This document shows positions 17,448 through 27,169 of a DNA stretch of 64,000 bases, piece by piece (the first letter of the stretch is position 1; each line of letters opens with the position of its first letter). The notes beneath the pieces were generated by a model. It saw only the letters and a program-made list of their open reading frames with translations. It was not told the DNA's origin and did not search any database. The translations under genes and the position numbers were made by a program. Source of the stretch: Sphingomonas sp. CCH10-B3 (GTDB taxonomy: Bacteria > Pseudomonadota > Alphaproteobacteria > Sphingomonadales > Sphingomonadaceae); the NCBI RefSeq assembly GCF_001556185.1, contig NZ_LSIJ01000105.1:80435-144434 (forward strand), given 5' to 3'.

Positions 17448-18637
17448 TGCACCACCGGATAGCGCGCGCGCCAGCCGTGGCGGCTGCCCAGCGGCGCGGC
17501 GTCGGCCAGTTCGATGCGCAGGAGGCTCCCGCCCGTCTGGCCATGCCACCGGGCAAGCAGCGCTTCTGATTCCAGCGTCACCGCATTGGCTACCAGCCGC
17601 GTTCCGGCGGGCAAACGCGCCCACAGCGCGTCCAGCAAAGCATCGGACAATCCACCGCCGATGAACACCGCATCGGGCGATGGTCCCGGTGGCAAGGTAT
17701 CCGGCACCGTCCCGACGACCACCTTCAGCCGGTCAACGCCCAGCGCAGCGGCGTTGGCCCGCACACGGTCCGCGCGCACCGGATCCGCCTCTATCGCGCA
17801 GGCCCGGTTGGCCGGGTGGGCCAGCAGCCATTCGATCCCGATCGATCCCGATCCCGCGCCAATATCCCACAGCAGCTCACCCGCACACGGGGCCAGCGCC
17901 GATAGCGTCAGCGCGCGTACCGGACGCTTGGTCAACTGCCCGTCGGACGCAAACCAGTGATCCGGTCGGCCCGCCGTCAGCGGCAAGGACGGGCCATGCC
18001 CGGCACACTCGATCCCGGCCGCTACCGGATGGGCGATGTCGGTGAAAGACAGCCCCTCGGCGCGCGCGGTGCGAACCCGTTCGCGCGGCCCGCCCAGCGC
18101 TTCCATCACATGCAACGCTGACGCGCCAAAGCCTTGGCCGGTCAGATAGTCCGCCAGCGCGGCCACCGCCGCGCCATCGCGCAACAGTGCAATGACGCGC
18201 CGCCCTGGTGCCAGGTGGGGCTTGAGCCGATCTAACGGCGCGGCATGGAAGCCAAGACAGGCCACATCCTGAACCGGCCAGCCCAGCCGCGCAACCGCCA
18301 GCGTGAAGGTGGAAGGCGCGGGGATCGCAACCCATTCGCCCGGATCAAGCAGGCTCGCCACACTGCTTCCCGCCCCGAACCAGAACGGATCGCCCGATGC
18401 CAGCATCACCACCCGCTGCCCGCGATGTTGCATCAGCAGGGCAATGCCATCGGCAAAGGGTACTGGCCATTCGATCATGGTACAGGTAATCGCGGGCAGC
18501 AGCGACAGGTGCCGTGCCGGTCCCATGACCAGTCCGGCCTGCGCCAGCGCCGTGCCGGCGGCGGCGGAAAGGCCGTCCGGCCCGTCCTCGCCAATGCCGA
18601 TGATCGTCAACCACGCTTCAGGAGCCATATCAGCCAT
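17429..18637 (-). CDS. cobL: Precorrin-6Y C5,15-methyltransferase (decarboxylating)
   Basis: 402 residues with both activities fused: an N-terminal tetrapyrrole methylase (about 1-205; TIIGIGEDGPDGLS) and a C-terminal Rossmann methyltransferase/decarboxylase (LLWDIGAGSGSIGIEWLL). The start is taken at MADMAPEAW because AGGAGG lies 9 nt upstream; MAPEAW nine bases later is possible. With this start the initiation codon overlaps the cobK start codon on the other strand by two bases. Confidence 0.93.
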   Translation of the reverse strand: MADMAPEAWLTIIGIGEDGPDGLSAAAGTALAQAGLVMGPARHLSLLPAITCTMIEWPVPFADGIALLMQHRGQRVVMLASGDPFWFGAGSSVASLLDPGEWVAIPAPSTFTLAVARLGWPVQDVACLGFHAAPLDRLKPHLAPGRRVIALLRDGAAVAALADYLTGQGFGASALHVMEALGGPRERVRTARAEGLSFTDIAHPVAAGIECAGHGPSLPLTAGRPDHWFASDGQLTKRPVRALTLSALAPCAGELLWDIGAGSGSIGIEWLLAHPANRACAIEADPVRADRVRANAAALGVDRLKVVVGTVPDTLPPGPSPDAVFIGGGLSDALLDALWARLPAGTRLVANAVTLESEALLARWHGQTGGSLLRIELADAAPLGSRHGWRARYPVVQWSAVL

Positions 18638-19397
18638 GCCCAACGTCCTCCTGCTGGGCGGCACGACAGAGGCCAGCGCGCTTGCCCGCCTGCTTGGCGC
18701 GCGGGGCATTGCGACGACGCTCAGCTATGCCGGACGGACCGAAAACCCCCGCGCTCAACCGGTGCCGGTGCGTGTCGGCGGGTTCGGCGGTGTGGCGGGG
18801 CTGGCCGATTATCTGCGCCACCACCGCGTGACTCATCTGGTGGACGCGACCCACCCCTTTGCCGCAACGATGAGCAGCCATGCCGTGGAGGCGGCCCGTC
18901 TGGCCGGAGTGCCTCATGTAGCGCTGACCCGCCGGGCGTGGCAATCGGTCGCCGGAGACCGCTGGACCCGCGTTGCCAGCATCGACGGTGCGGTGGCAGC
19001 GCTGGCAGGCCCGACCCGCCGCATCATGCTGGCGCTGGGCCGGATGCATGTGGCAGCCTTCGCTGCCCAGCCGCAGCATCATTATCTGTTGCGCTTTGTC
19101 GATGCGCCAGACCAGCCGCCGGGCTTGCCCCATCACACCCTGATCGTCGATCGCGGGCCGTTCACCGCAACAGGCGACAGCGCATTGATGGAGGCGCACG
19201 CCATCGATCTGGTGGTGTGCAAGAACGCTGGCGGGCAAGGCGCTGAGGCCAAGCTGATCGCGGCGCGGTATCTGGGCTTGCCGGTCCTGATGATTGATCG
19301 CCCCGTCGTTCCGGACCGGGCCGAATGCTATCGCCCTGAAGATGTGCTGGTGTGGCTGGGTCATGATGCCGAACCCAAGGCCGAGCGGGGCGTATAG
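18636..19397 (+). CDS. cobK: Precorrin-6A reductase
   Basis: 253 residues, starting MPNVLLLGGTTEASALARLL, with a dinucleotide-binding N-terminus and VDATHPFAATMSSHAVEAA. It reduces precorrin-6A to precorrin-6B with NADPH. It is the only cob gene on the plus strand: its start overlaps that of cobL and its last 37 nt overlap the 3' end of cobJ. It therefore must be transcribed from a promoter inside cobL, or its antisense run must be tolerated by the main transcript. AGGAG lies upstream of its ATG. Confidence 0.93.
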   Translation: MPNVLLLGGTTEASALARLLGARGIATTLSYAGRTENPRAQPVPVRVGGFGGVAGLADYLRHHRVTHLVDATHPFAATMSSHAVEAARLAGVPHVALTRRAWQSVAGDRWTRVASIDGAVAALAGPTRRIMLALGRMHVAAFAAQPQHHYLLRFVDAPDQPPGLPHHTLIVDRGPFTATGDSALMEAHAIDLVVCKNAGGQGAEAKLIAARYLGLPVLMIDRPVVPDRAECYRPEDVLVWLGHDAEPKAERGV

Positions 19398-20149
19398 AGG
19401 ATGGGGCTAGGCTTTCGCGCACTTGGGCGTTCGATGATCCGCGTCAGGCTTGATCCGACGATCACCATGGTCCGCATGTCGGCCATGTCTGCACGGGCCT
19501 GACCCAGCGGTACGATCCGCAATTGCTCGTCCGGCGTCGATACGGCGCGGGCGAACAGGATCGGGCGATCCGGGCCGCACACTTCGCGCAGCAGGTCCAG
19601 TACACGTTCGAAACCTTCGGGCCGGGCTTTTGACCTCGGGTTGTAGAAGGCCATGGCAAAGTCCGCCTCTGCCGCCAGCCGCAACCGTTTTTCGATCAAA
19701 TTCCACGGCTTGAGATTGTCCGACAGGTTGATCGCGCAAAAATCATGACCCAGCGGCGCCCCCGCCCGCGCGCTGGCGACCAGCATCGCGGTGATGCCGG
19801 GCAGCACCCGGATGTCGAGATCGCGCCAGTGGGCCGGGCCTGCCTCCAGCGCCTCGAACACGGCGGCGGCCATCGCGAAAACGCCCGGATCGCCCGATGA
19901 TACCACCACCACGCGCCGCCCCTGCGCCGCGAGGTCCAGCGCATGGGCGGCCCGGGCCAGCTCCACCCGGTTATCGGACGGATGCAGTGTCAGCCCGGCG
20001 CGCGGGGCGATCCGGGCGACATAGGGAATATAGCCGATGACATCGCTTGCCCCGGCCAGAGCGGCGGTGACTTCGGGCGTAATCAGCGCCTCGTCGCCCG
20101 GCCCTAGACCGGCGATGGCCAGCCAGCCGCTCATGGCCCCGGCACTCAT
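19361..20149 (-). CDS. cobJ: Precorrin-3B C17-methyltransferase
   Basis: 262 residues. It is the ring-contracting methylase: ALITPEVTAALAGASDVIGY and VVVVSSGDPGVFAMAAAVFE are typical, and AFYNPRSKARPEGF matches CobJ. The start at 20149 gives an ATGA overlap with cobI; an internal ATG at 20134 would drop five residues. Its tail is antisense to the cobK tail. Confidence 0.93.
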   Translation of the reverse strand: MSAGAMSGWLAIAGLGPGDEALITPEVTAALAGASDVIGYIPYVARIAPRAGLTLHPSDNRVELARAAHALDLAAQGRRVVVVSSGDPGVFAMAAAVFEALEAGPAHWRDLDIRVLPGITAMLVASARAGAPLGHDFCAINLSDNLKPWNLIEKRLRLAAEADFAMAFYNPRSKARPEGFERVLDLLREVCGPDRPILFARAVSTPDEQLRIVPLGQARADMADMRTMVIVGSSLTRIIERPSARKPSPILYTPRSALGSAS

Positions 20150-20883
20150 GGCCGGCGCCCCTGGCCGTGAATCAGCAGGATCGAGAAATAGGGCGTGACC
20201 GTTTCGGCCTCGATCAGCCGCGTGACCCGCTGACCTGGCATGGCGGCATGTTCGACCAGCCATGCCGCATCCTCGCGCCCGGCAGCGGCCACCGCGCGGC
20301 GCAGTTTGGGCAGGTTGCGCCCGATCTTCATCACCACCAGCGCATCTGTATCGCGGATGCGTCGCACCAGTTCATCCTCGGGCAGGGTCGCCATCGCGAT
20401 GGTCAGCACATCGTCGCCCCAGGTGATCGGGATGCCGGTTGCGTTCCACGCCCCGGCCATGCCGGTGATACCCGGCACCACTGCCACCGGAACCGTGCCC
20501 GCCAGCCGGGTGTGCAAATGCATGAACGAACCGTAGAAAAACGGATCGCCCTCACACAGCACGACCACGTCTTCGCCTGCCTGCGCCAGCATGACCAATC
20601 GCTGCGTGCATTCGGCATAGAAAGCGGAAAGACAGTCGTTGTAGCGCGGGTCGGATAACGGAATCTCGGTCGTCACCGGATATTCCATCGGGATTTCGAT
20701 CACGTCGGGGCGGAGCATTCCTTCAACAATCCGCCGCGCCTGACCCGGCCGCCCGGCCTTGCGGAAATAGGCCACGTGGCGGGCGCCGCGCACCAGCCGG
20801 TCGGTGCGAACGCTCAACAGATCGGGCGCACCCGGACCCAAACCCACGCCGTGGATCGTCCCGCAGGAAAGGGCCGCGCTCAT
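20146..20883 (-). CDS. cobI: Precorrin-2 C20-methyltransferase
   Basis: 245 residues of the tetrapyrrole methylase fold ([57 protein letters not shown]). It acts on precorrin-2, so the cluster draws from the siroheme branch point. The gene for that earlier step (cobA/SUMT) is not in this window. ATGA overlaps at both ends. Confidence 0.94.
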   Translation of the reverse strand: MSAALSCGTIHGVGLGPGAPDLLSVRTDRLVRGARHVAYFRKAGRPGQARRIVEGMLRPDVIEIPMEYPVTTEIPLSDPRYNDCLSAFYAECTQRLVMLAQAGEDVVVLCEGDPFFYGSFMHLHTRLAGTVPVAVVPGITGMAGAWNATGIPITWGDDVLTIAMATLPEDELVRRIRDTDALVVMKIGRNLPKLRRAVAAAGREDAAWLVEHAAMPGQRVTRLIEAETVTPYFSILLIHGQGRRP

Positions 20884-21509
20884 TCGTTGCCGCTCGCCAA
20901 AGCGTTGATCGCAGCAACCGTGATCGCGCTGCCGCCCAGCCGCCCTTCAACGATGCAGCACGGCACCGGCGGCGCGGCCCATAACGCGGCCTTGGATTCG
21001 GCCGCGCCGACAAAGCCCACCGGACAGCCGATGATCGCCGCAGGGCGCGGGCAATCGGGATCTTCCAGCATATTCAGCAGATGGAACAGCGCGGTTGGCG
21101 CGTTGCCGATGGCCACCACCGCGCCTGCCAGATGCGGCCGCCACAGTTCCAGTGCGGCGGCAGAGCGGGTGTTACCCATTGCCCGCGCCATGTCGGGCAC
21201 TTGCGGCGCATTCAGGGTGCAGATGATCTGATTATCAGCAGGCAGCCGCGCACGGGTGATCCCTTCGGACACCATCCGCGCATCGCACAGCACCGGCGCG
21301 CCAGCGGCCAGCGCCGCCCGCGCCGCACTGGCAAAGCCGGGTGAGAAGCGGATATGCGCGGCAAGGTCCACCATCCCGGCGGCGTGGATCATGCGCACCG
21401 CCACCGGTTCCTCATCAGCGGAAAAGGGCGCCAGATCGGCTTCGGCGCGGATCGTGGCGAAAGACTGGCGATAGATGGCCGCGCCATCGGTTTCATAGAT
21501 ATGGGGCAT
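20880..21509 (-). CDS. cobH: Precorrin-8X methylmutase
   Basis: 209 residues. The catalytic His is in VRMIHAAGMVDLAAHIRF. CDARMVSEGITRARLPA and GFVGAAESKAAL are conserved contact loops. It moves the C11 methyl to C12, giving hydrogenobyrinic acid. The ATG at 21509 overlaps the cobG stop by one base (TGATG). A TTG immediately upstream is in frame, but ATG is preferred. Confidence 0.94.
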   Translation of the reverse strand: MPHIYETDGAAIYRQSFATIRAEADLAPFSADEEPVAVRMIHAAGMVDLAAHIRFSPGFASAARAALAAGAPVLCDARMVSEGITRARLPADNQIICTLNAPQVPDMARAMGNTRSAAALELWRPHLAGAVVAIGNAPTALFHLLNMLEDPDCPRPAAIIGCPVGFVGAAESKAALWAAPPVPCCIVEGRLGGSAITVAAINALASGNE

Positions 21510-22654
21510 CAAGCGGCTCCGAAATGGGCGAGAAGCTCGGCTGGGCTGAGCGCAGAGCGAACTGGCAACGCACCGGCGGGTGCGTTCAGGGAAAGATCGA
21601 ACAGGCCATCGCGGCCGGTCAGCGTGACATCGGCGGCGCGCTGGCGGGCGCAGCCCTTGGCACAGCCCGAAACATGCAGCCGCCCGGCGACATGCGGTGC
21701 AAGGCGGCGGGCAAGATCGCGGGTTTCAACCGAGGCCTGCGGGCAGCAGGGCGCGCCGGGGCAAGCATCGACATGCAGCAGCGGGTCGGCAGGATTATCG
21801 ATCAGCCCACCGGCGCAAACGGCAGGCGCGCCTTCCACCAGCAGCACACGCCACGGCGTGATCCGCACCGCTGCGGCGGGCGATGCTTCCACCATCACGG
21901 CCAGTATCCGCGCCTCTATCCGGCCAAACGGCAAGCCATAGGCCCAACTCCCATCACGGAGGCCCAGATCATGAAGGCCCGGCACGATGCAAGCAGCCGA
22001 CGGCGCGGGCAGAATGTCGCCACAGGCCCATTCGGGCAGGACCAGCCGGTGTCGCGCCATGCGCCCCGCTTTCGCGCCGCCGCTGGCCGCAAACCAGTGG
22101 GCGAGCGCGATCAGCGCGTCCACTTCCCTGCCAGCAGCAACCGCCATACCGGTGGCGCGGCCATCGGCGCGCAGGATCAGACCGCCATCGCCGCCGCGCT
22201 CAATGCGGAAATCGCCCGCCTCGCCACCCAGAATGCAGGTCTGACCGGCATCGATGGCAAAGCACACTTTACCGGGCAGATCGGGCAACTCATCCAGCCG
22301 GGTCAGCAATGCGCCCGCAATGCGGTGGCTGTCATCACCGGCGCGCCAATCCGGCGCGACCAGAATGTTGCGCCGCTGTTCGATGACAGGGTCAGGGTCC
22401 ACCAGATCCAGCACAAGCAACCGGTCGAGCAGCGCCTGCCAGCCAGTTTCAGGCACCCCGCGAAGCTGGAGATTGGCGCGGGCGGTCATGTCGATCAGGC
22501 CATTGCCGTGCACCACGGCGGCATCGCACAGGCCCAGCACTTGCGCCCGCGTCAGGCGGCCAAGCCGAGGCTTTACCCGCACCAGCAGCCCGTCGCCCGC
22601 CATCATCGGGTGCCAGGCATCGGGGCACCAGCCCTTCACCGCAAAACTGCTCAT
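21509..22654 (-). CDS. cobG: Precorrin-3B synthase (oxygen-dependent)
   Basis: 381 residues of the sulfite/nitrite-reductase-like fold. Cysteines for a [4Fe-4S] centre are visible in CPGAPCCPQASVETRDLAR and HVSGCAKGCARQ near the C-terminus. CobG oxidises precorrin-3A with molecular oxygen and is a marker of the aerobic pathway. N-terminal RGWCPDAW-like and MTARANLQLRG motifs are present. ATGA overlap with the cobN stop. Confidence 0.93.
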   Translation of the reverse strand: MSSFAVKGWCPDAWHPMMAGDGLLVRVKPRLGRLTRAQVLGLCDAAVVHGNGLIDMTARANLQLRGVPETGWQALLDRLLVLDLVDPDPVIEQRRNILVAPDWRAGDDSHRIAGALLTRLDELPDLPGKVCFAIDAGQTCILGGEAGDFRIERGGDGGLILRADGRATGMAVAAGREVDALIALAHWFAASGGAKAGRMARHRLVLPEWACGDILPAPSAACIVPGLHDLGLRDGSWAYGLPFGRIEARILAVMVEASPAAAVRITPWRVLLVEGAPAVCAGGLIDNPADPLLHVDACPGAPCCPQASVETRDLARRLAPHVAGRLHVSGCAKGCARQRAADVTLTGRDGLFDLSLNAPAGALPVRSALSPAELLAHFGAA

Positions 22655-25600
22655 GCCCTGTCCTCAAGCCTTGGCAGGCTGGCGAGGATGGAATTGCGCC
22701 GGGTCTGCCACAGCCCGGCGGCATGGAGCGCGGCAAAGCGGGCTTCCATCGCCGCCAGCGCAGCCGGATTCTCGCGTTCAAGAAATGCGCGAACATCGGT
22801 CTGGCCCAGTGTCGCGTCGTGATAAAGGTCGAACAGATGCGGCGGTACGCTGCCTGAAAGGTGCGCAAAGGCACCCATATGGTCCAGCGTCGCGGCCAGT
22901 TCTGCCCCCCCGCGAAAGCCGTGCCGCATCATGCCCGCCACCCAGCCTGGGTGCGCCGCGCGGGCGCGGACCACGCGGGCGATCTCTTCGGTCAGGGTGC
23001 GCGCAACGGTGCGCCCCGGATCGCGATTGTCGAGGTGGTAGAGCGCCGCCGAACCACCGATCAGCGCCTTGGCAGCGGCAAAGCCCGCCTCGTGCGCGGC
23101 ATAATCGGCGGCCAGCAGCAGATCGGTTTCGGGCAAGTCCTGAAGATGGACAAAGGCGTCCGCTCCTTCAACACGCTGGCGCAGGCCGTCAGGATCGGCA
23201 AAGGTTCCGATCGCATCGGAGGCTGCGTCAAACGCATGGTCCGATGCCGCCAGCCATGCCTCACCAGCAGCGCGCCGGGCCGCTTCAGTATAGACCTCGG
23301 CTGCATCGCCAAGACCCAGTCCATAGCTGCCGGGGGCCGGGCCATAGACGCGCGGTGCCGCAGCCTGCCCTGCAAACGGGTTCCAGTCCGCCGGTTCATC
23401 GCGCAAACACAGCGCGCGCACCGCTTGGCCAAACAGTATCGGCAGCGCAGGAAAGGCATCGCGGAACAGGCCGGAAATCCGCAACGTCACATCGATACGC
23501 GGCCGGTCCAGCAGCGCCAGCGGCAGGATTTCGATGCCTGTTACCCGTTCGGACGCGGTGTCCCACAGCGGCTTTGCGCCCAGCAGGTGCAGCGCCATGG
23601 CGAATTCCTCGCCCGCCGTGCGCATCGTGGCCGATCCCCACAGATCGAGCACCAGCCCGCGCGGATAATCGCCGTGATCCTGCAGATGCCGCCGGATCAG
23701 CTCCTCTGCCAGTGTCACCCCTTGGGCATGGGCCGCGCGTGAAGGCACGGCGCGCGGGTCTATCGCATAAAGGTTTCGCCCGGTTGGCAGCACATCGCTG
23801 CGCCCGCGAAAGGGGGAGCCGGAGGGACCGGGCGGAACGCGGCGTCCGTCGAGTGCCGCCAGCAATCCGGCCCGCTCGGCTGCGCCCTGATCTCCCCGCC
23901 CGAACACATGCAGCCCGCCACCGAACTGGCTGTCCTTTACATCGCAAACGAAGCGGTCGATCCGGGTGATCGCCTCGACCAGCGTGGCCGCGTCATCAAG
24001 GCCCAGTTCCGCCTCAAGTCCCAGCACGCGCGCTTCGTCGCGGATGTTCACTTGCAGACGGTCGCGGCGGGCCGGGTCCAGCCCGCCAGCGTTGGAGAAT
24101 TCATCCAGCAGCGCCTCGATCCGGGCCAGCCCCGCACCGCTTTGCGTTTGCACCAGTGGCGGGGGAACGTGCCCGATCGTAACCGCGCTGATCCGGCGCT
24201 TGGCCTGCGCCGCTTCGCCGGGATCGTTGACGATGAACGGATAGATCACCGGCATCGCGCCGGTCAGCGCCTCGGGCCAGCAAGCATCGGACAGCGCGAC
24301 TGATTTGCCCGGCAGCCATTCCAGTGTGCCATGTGCGCCGACATGCACCAGCGCGTCCACGCTTCGCTGGCGCAGCCACAGGTAGAACGCCACATAGCCA
24401 TGGCGCGGGCAGCGGGACAGGTCGTGATAGTCGCCGTCGCGATGGGCGCGCTCGCCGCGTTCGGGCTGCAAGGCTACCAGCGCGTTGCCGATGGGCAGCG
24501 CGGCAAAACGGAACGCGCCATCGGCGGCGGCAGCATCGGCTTCCGGCTCGCCCCATGCGGCGAAAAGTTCAGCGCGCAGGGTATCGGGCAGTGCTGCCAA
24601 CGCCTTGCGGTACTCTGCCAGCGGCCAGTGCTGATGTGTGCATTCAAGGAGCGCTGCCAGTCTGGCCTGCGCGTCAGTGGCATATCCCGCCTCGGCCAGA
24701 TCGGCCAGGATCGCCTCGGCAGAAGCCAGCGCATCCAGCCCCACGGCGTGGGCGATCTGGTATGCCTTGCCGGGATAAGTCGACAGGACCAGCGCAACCC
24801 GCCGCTCGGCAACCGGCGTTTGGGCAAGTGCGATCCAGCCCGCTACCCGCGCGGTGATCGCTTCGATCCGGCCGGCATCGGCGCGATGGATGGTACGGGC
24901 AAAGCCAAGCGCGGGATCGCGCGTCCCCGCCTCCTTGAAGCTGGCGATGCCTGCAAACACCCGCCCGTCAATTTCGGGCAGCACCACATGCATGGCAATG
25001 TCTGCGGGGGAAAGCCCGCGCGACGCCGCCGCCCATCCCGCGCGCCCGGACGTGGCCAGCGCCAGCTGAAACACGGGAACGCCCGCGCCATCAAGCGGGG
25101 TGGCGCCGTCCTCGCCCCGCGCGGAAAAAGCGGTAGCGTTGATGATCGCTACCGGGCCAAGTCCGCGCACCCAGCGGTCCACCTGTTCGCGCACCTGCGG
25201 GGCTTTCAGCGAGGGGACGAAGATCGACAATGCATCGAAACCGCGCTGCTCGAACGCGGTATGCAGGGCGGCAAACGGGTCCAGATCGTGGGCGGTCAGG
25301 TAAGAACGATAGAACACGATCAGGACCAGCGGCCTTGCCGGATCGCGCACAAAGGCTTCAGGATCGACCACGCCAAAGCCGGGATGCCAGCCTCCCGCCA
25401 TCGGCAGCGGATCGCATGTCCGGGCGGGGGCATCAATCAGCCCCGCCAGCTGCGACAGCGCGGCAAGCGCCGCCTGCGCCGCCCCTGCACCGCCAGCATC
25501 GCACCACTGCGCAAGTTCGCGCAATGCAGGCACCGGCACGGTCGAAACCGCATCCAGCCGCGCGTCCTCCCAGCCGTCGCCGGGCAGCACGGCCAGGGCG

Positions 25601-25935
25601 ATGCCGCGCGACCGGGCCAGCGCCTCGACCTGTTGCAGCCCGTAGCTCCAATAGGGCGTGCCGCCGATCAGCCGGATCAGGATCGCCTTTGCACCCGAAA
25701 GTGTCCGCTCGACATACGTGTCGACCGACAGCGGATGCATCAGCGCCGCCAGATTGGCGAGCCGCAGCGAAGGGAACGCCACATCGCCCGCGCGGGCCTG
25801 ATGCCATGCCGCCGCGAATGCGCCCAGGTCGCTGTCCGAAAAGGACAGGACCACCAGATCCGCAGGCTCTTGCCCCAGATCCTGCGGGACGGCGGTTTCC
25901 TCCATCCCGTGCGTTTCGCGGAAAATGACGTGCAT
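22651..25935 (-). CDS. cobN: Cobaltochelatase subunit CobN
   Basis: 1094 residues, the large subunit that binds hydrogenobyrinic acid a,c-diamide and inserts cobalt. Visible family blocks include LIRLIGGTPYWSYGLQQVEA, NATAFSARGED, VHVGAHGTLEWLPGK and FGGGLHVFGRGDQ. It is shorter than the roughly 1250-residue classic CobN, with no sign of a frameshift. The ATP-using partners CobS and CobT are not encoded here, so they must come from elsewhere. The start at MHVIFRETHG follows the cobW stop by 10 nt. Confidence 0.93.
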   Translation of the reverse strand: MHVIFRETHGMEETAVPQDLGQEPADLVVLSFSDSDLGAFAAAWHQARAGDVAFPSLRLANLAALMHPLSVDTYVERTLSGAKAILIRLIGGTPYWSYGLQQVEALARSRGIALAVLPGDGWEDARLDAVSTVPVPALRELAQWCDAGGAGAAQAALAALSQLAGLIDAPARTCDPLPMAGGWHPGFGVVDPEAFVRDPARPLVLIVFYRSYLTAHDLDPFAALHTAFEQRGFDALSIFVPSLKAPQVREQVDRWVRGLGPVAIINATAFSARGEDGATPLDGAGVPVFQLALATSGRAGWAAASRGLSPADIAMHVVLPEIDGRVFAGIASFKEAGTRDPALGFARTIHRADAGRIEAITARVAGWIALAQTPVAERRVALVLSTYPGKAYQIAHAVGLDALASAEAILADLAEAGYATDAQARLAALLECTHQHWPLAEYRKALAALPDTLRAELFAAWGEPEADAAAADGAFRFAALPIGNALVALQPERGERAHRDGDYHDLSRCPRHGYVAFYLWLRQRSVDALVHVGAHGTLEWLPGKSVALSDACWPEALTGAMPVIYPFIVNDPGEAAQAKRRISAVTIGHVPPPLVQTQSGAGLARIEALLDEFSNAGGLDPARRDRLQVNIRDEARVLGLEAELGLDDAATLVEAITRIDRFVCDVKDSQFGGGLHVFGRGDQGAAERAGLLAALDGRRVPPGPSGSPFRGRSDVLPTGRNLYAIDPRAVPSRAAHAQGVTLAEELIRRHLQDHGDYPRGLVLDLWGSATMRTAGEEFAMALHLLGAKPLWDTASERVTGIEILPLALLDRPRIDVTLRISGLFRDAFPALPILFGQAVRALCLRDEPADWNPFAGQAAAPRVYGPAPGSYGLGLGDAAEVYTEAARRAAGEAWLAASDHAFDAASDAIGTFADPDGLRQRVEGADAFVHLQDLPETDLLLAADYAAHEAGFAAAKALIGGSAALYHLDNRDPGRTVARTLTEEIARVVRARAAHPGWVAGMMRHGFRGGAELAATLDHMGAFAHLSGSVPPHLFDLYHDATLGQTDVRAFLERENPAALAAMEARFAALHAAGLWQTRRNSILASLPRLEDRA

Positions 25936-25945
25936 GGCCCGCGCC

Positions 25946-26983
25946 TTACGCCAGCAGCACCGCGCGAATGGCGTCTGCATCGACATGATCGTGCTCGGCA
26001 ATGGCGACCAGCGTGGTGCGGCGCGGCTCGTCAGGCCGCCACGGGCGGTCGTACTGGTGGCGCACCCGCGCGCCTACCGCCTGCACCAGCAGCCGCATCG
26101 GCTTGCCCGCAACGGCGGCATAGCCCTTCACGCGCAGGATATGGTGATCGCGCGCCAGCGTTTCGATCCGCGCCACAAGCACTGCCGGATCGGCGATCTC
26201 GCCCCATGCGATGACGGTGCTGTCAAAGTCGTCGTGCTCGTGGTCGTCATCTCCATCATGGTGCGATGGGCGCGCGGCGATGTCGTCCTCGGCAGCGGCA
26301 TCAAGGCCCAGAACCACGCGCGGATCGACCACGCCTTCGGTCAGTTCGATCACCGGAACCGGGCGACTAAGCTCCGCCGCGATGATCGCGCGCGCTGCGG
26401 CGACACCTTCCGGACCTGCCAGATCAACCTTGGTCAGCAGAATCATGTCGGCGCAGGCAAGCTGGTCCTCGAACACTTCCGAAAGCGGCGTCTCATGATC
26501 GATGCTGGGATCGGCGGCGCGCTGGGCGTCAAGCGCGGCCACATCGGGCGCGAACCGGCCTGCCGCCACCGCTTCGGCATCGGCCAGCGCCAGCACACCG
26601 TCCACGGTGATCCGGCTACGAATCGCGGGCCAGTCAAACGCCTTGAGCAGCGGCTTGGGCAAGGCCAGACCCGATGTCTCGATCAGGATGTGATCCGGGC
26701 GCGGATCAAGCGCCAGCAGCTTTTCCACCGTGGGGATGAAGTCATCCGCCACGGTGCAGCAGATGCAGCCATTGGCCAGTTCTACGATGTTTTCCGCCGG
26801 GCAATCCGGAATGGCGCAAGATTCCAGAATCTGGCCATCCACGCCCAGCGAGCCGAATTCGTTGACCACCACCGCCAGCCTGCGCCCGCCCGCATTGCGG
26901 ATCAAATGGCTGATGAGCGTGGTTTTCCCCGCGCCCAGAAAGCCCGTAATGATGGTGACAGGCACCTTTGACAGGTCGGCCAC
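25946..26983 (-). CDS. cobW: CobW, G3E-family GTPase metallochaperone
   Basis: 345 residues. Walker A GFLGAGKTTL lies close to the N-terminus, the metal motif is GCICCTVADDF (CxCC), the G4-like motif is TKVD, and there is a His/Asp-rich loop HHDGDDDHEHDD. CobW is thought to deliver cobalt to the chelatase, and it sits directly upstream of cobN. The GTG at 26983 is preferred because GGAGGA lies 7 nt upstream; an ATG at 27049 would add 22 residues. It is the first gene after the second cobalamin riboswitch of the transcript. Confidence 0.92.
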   Translation of the reverse strand: MADLSKVPVTIITGFLGAGKTTLISHLIRNAGGRRLAVVVNEFGSLGVDGQILESCAIPDCPAENIVELANGCICCTVADDFIPTVEKLLALDPRPDHILIETSGLALPKPLLKAFDWPAIRSRITVDGVLALADAEAVAAGRFAPDVAALDAQRAADPSIDHETPLSEVFEDQLACADMILLTKVDLAGPEGVAAARAIIAAELSRPVPVIELTEGVVDPRVVLGLDAAAEDDIAARPSHHDGDDDHEHDDFDSTVIAWGEIADPAVLVARIETLARDHHILRVKGYAAVAGKPMRLLVQAVGARVRHQYDRPWRPDEPRRTTLVAIAEHDHVDADAIRAVLLA

Positions 26984-27169
26984 AAGCAATTCCTCCGCGC
27001 GCCAGAGCGACAAACGGCGGGGCTTGCCGGACAAGTCCGGTCGGCGCATCGCAACGGGCAGGCGCGATGAAGCACCCGTTACCACGCGGCCGTGCAGCCC
27101 CAGCCGCACAGCTTCGTCGCTCAGACGGAGAGTTACCGTGCCGTGACCATCCCCTGGATCAGGCAAGAG
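26984..27169 (-). other. Leader between riboswitch 1 and cobW, conserved with the other riboswitch leader
   Basis: Non-coding leader. Its riboswitch-proximal part (about 27105-27169) resembles the same region after riboswitch 2 (about 31210-31280): both contain CGTCGCTCAGACGGAG and GGCAAGAGCGACC on the plus strand. Conservation past the aptamer suggests a shared expression platform, but no T-run terminator is evident, so control of translation is more likely. Confidence 0.5.
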
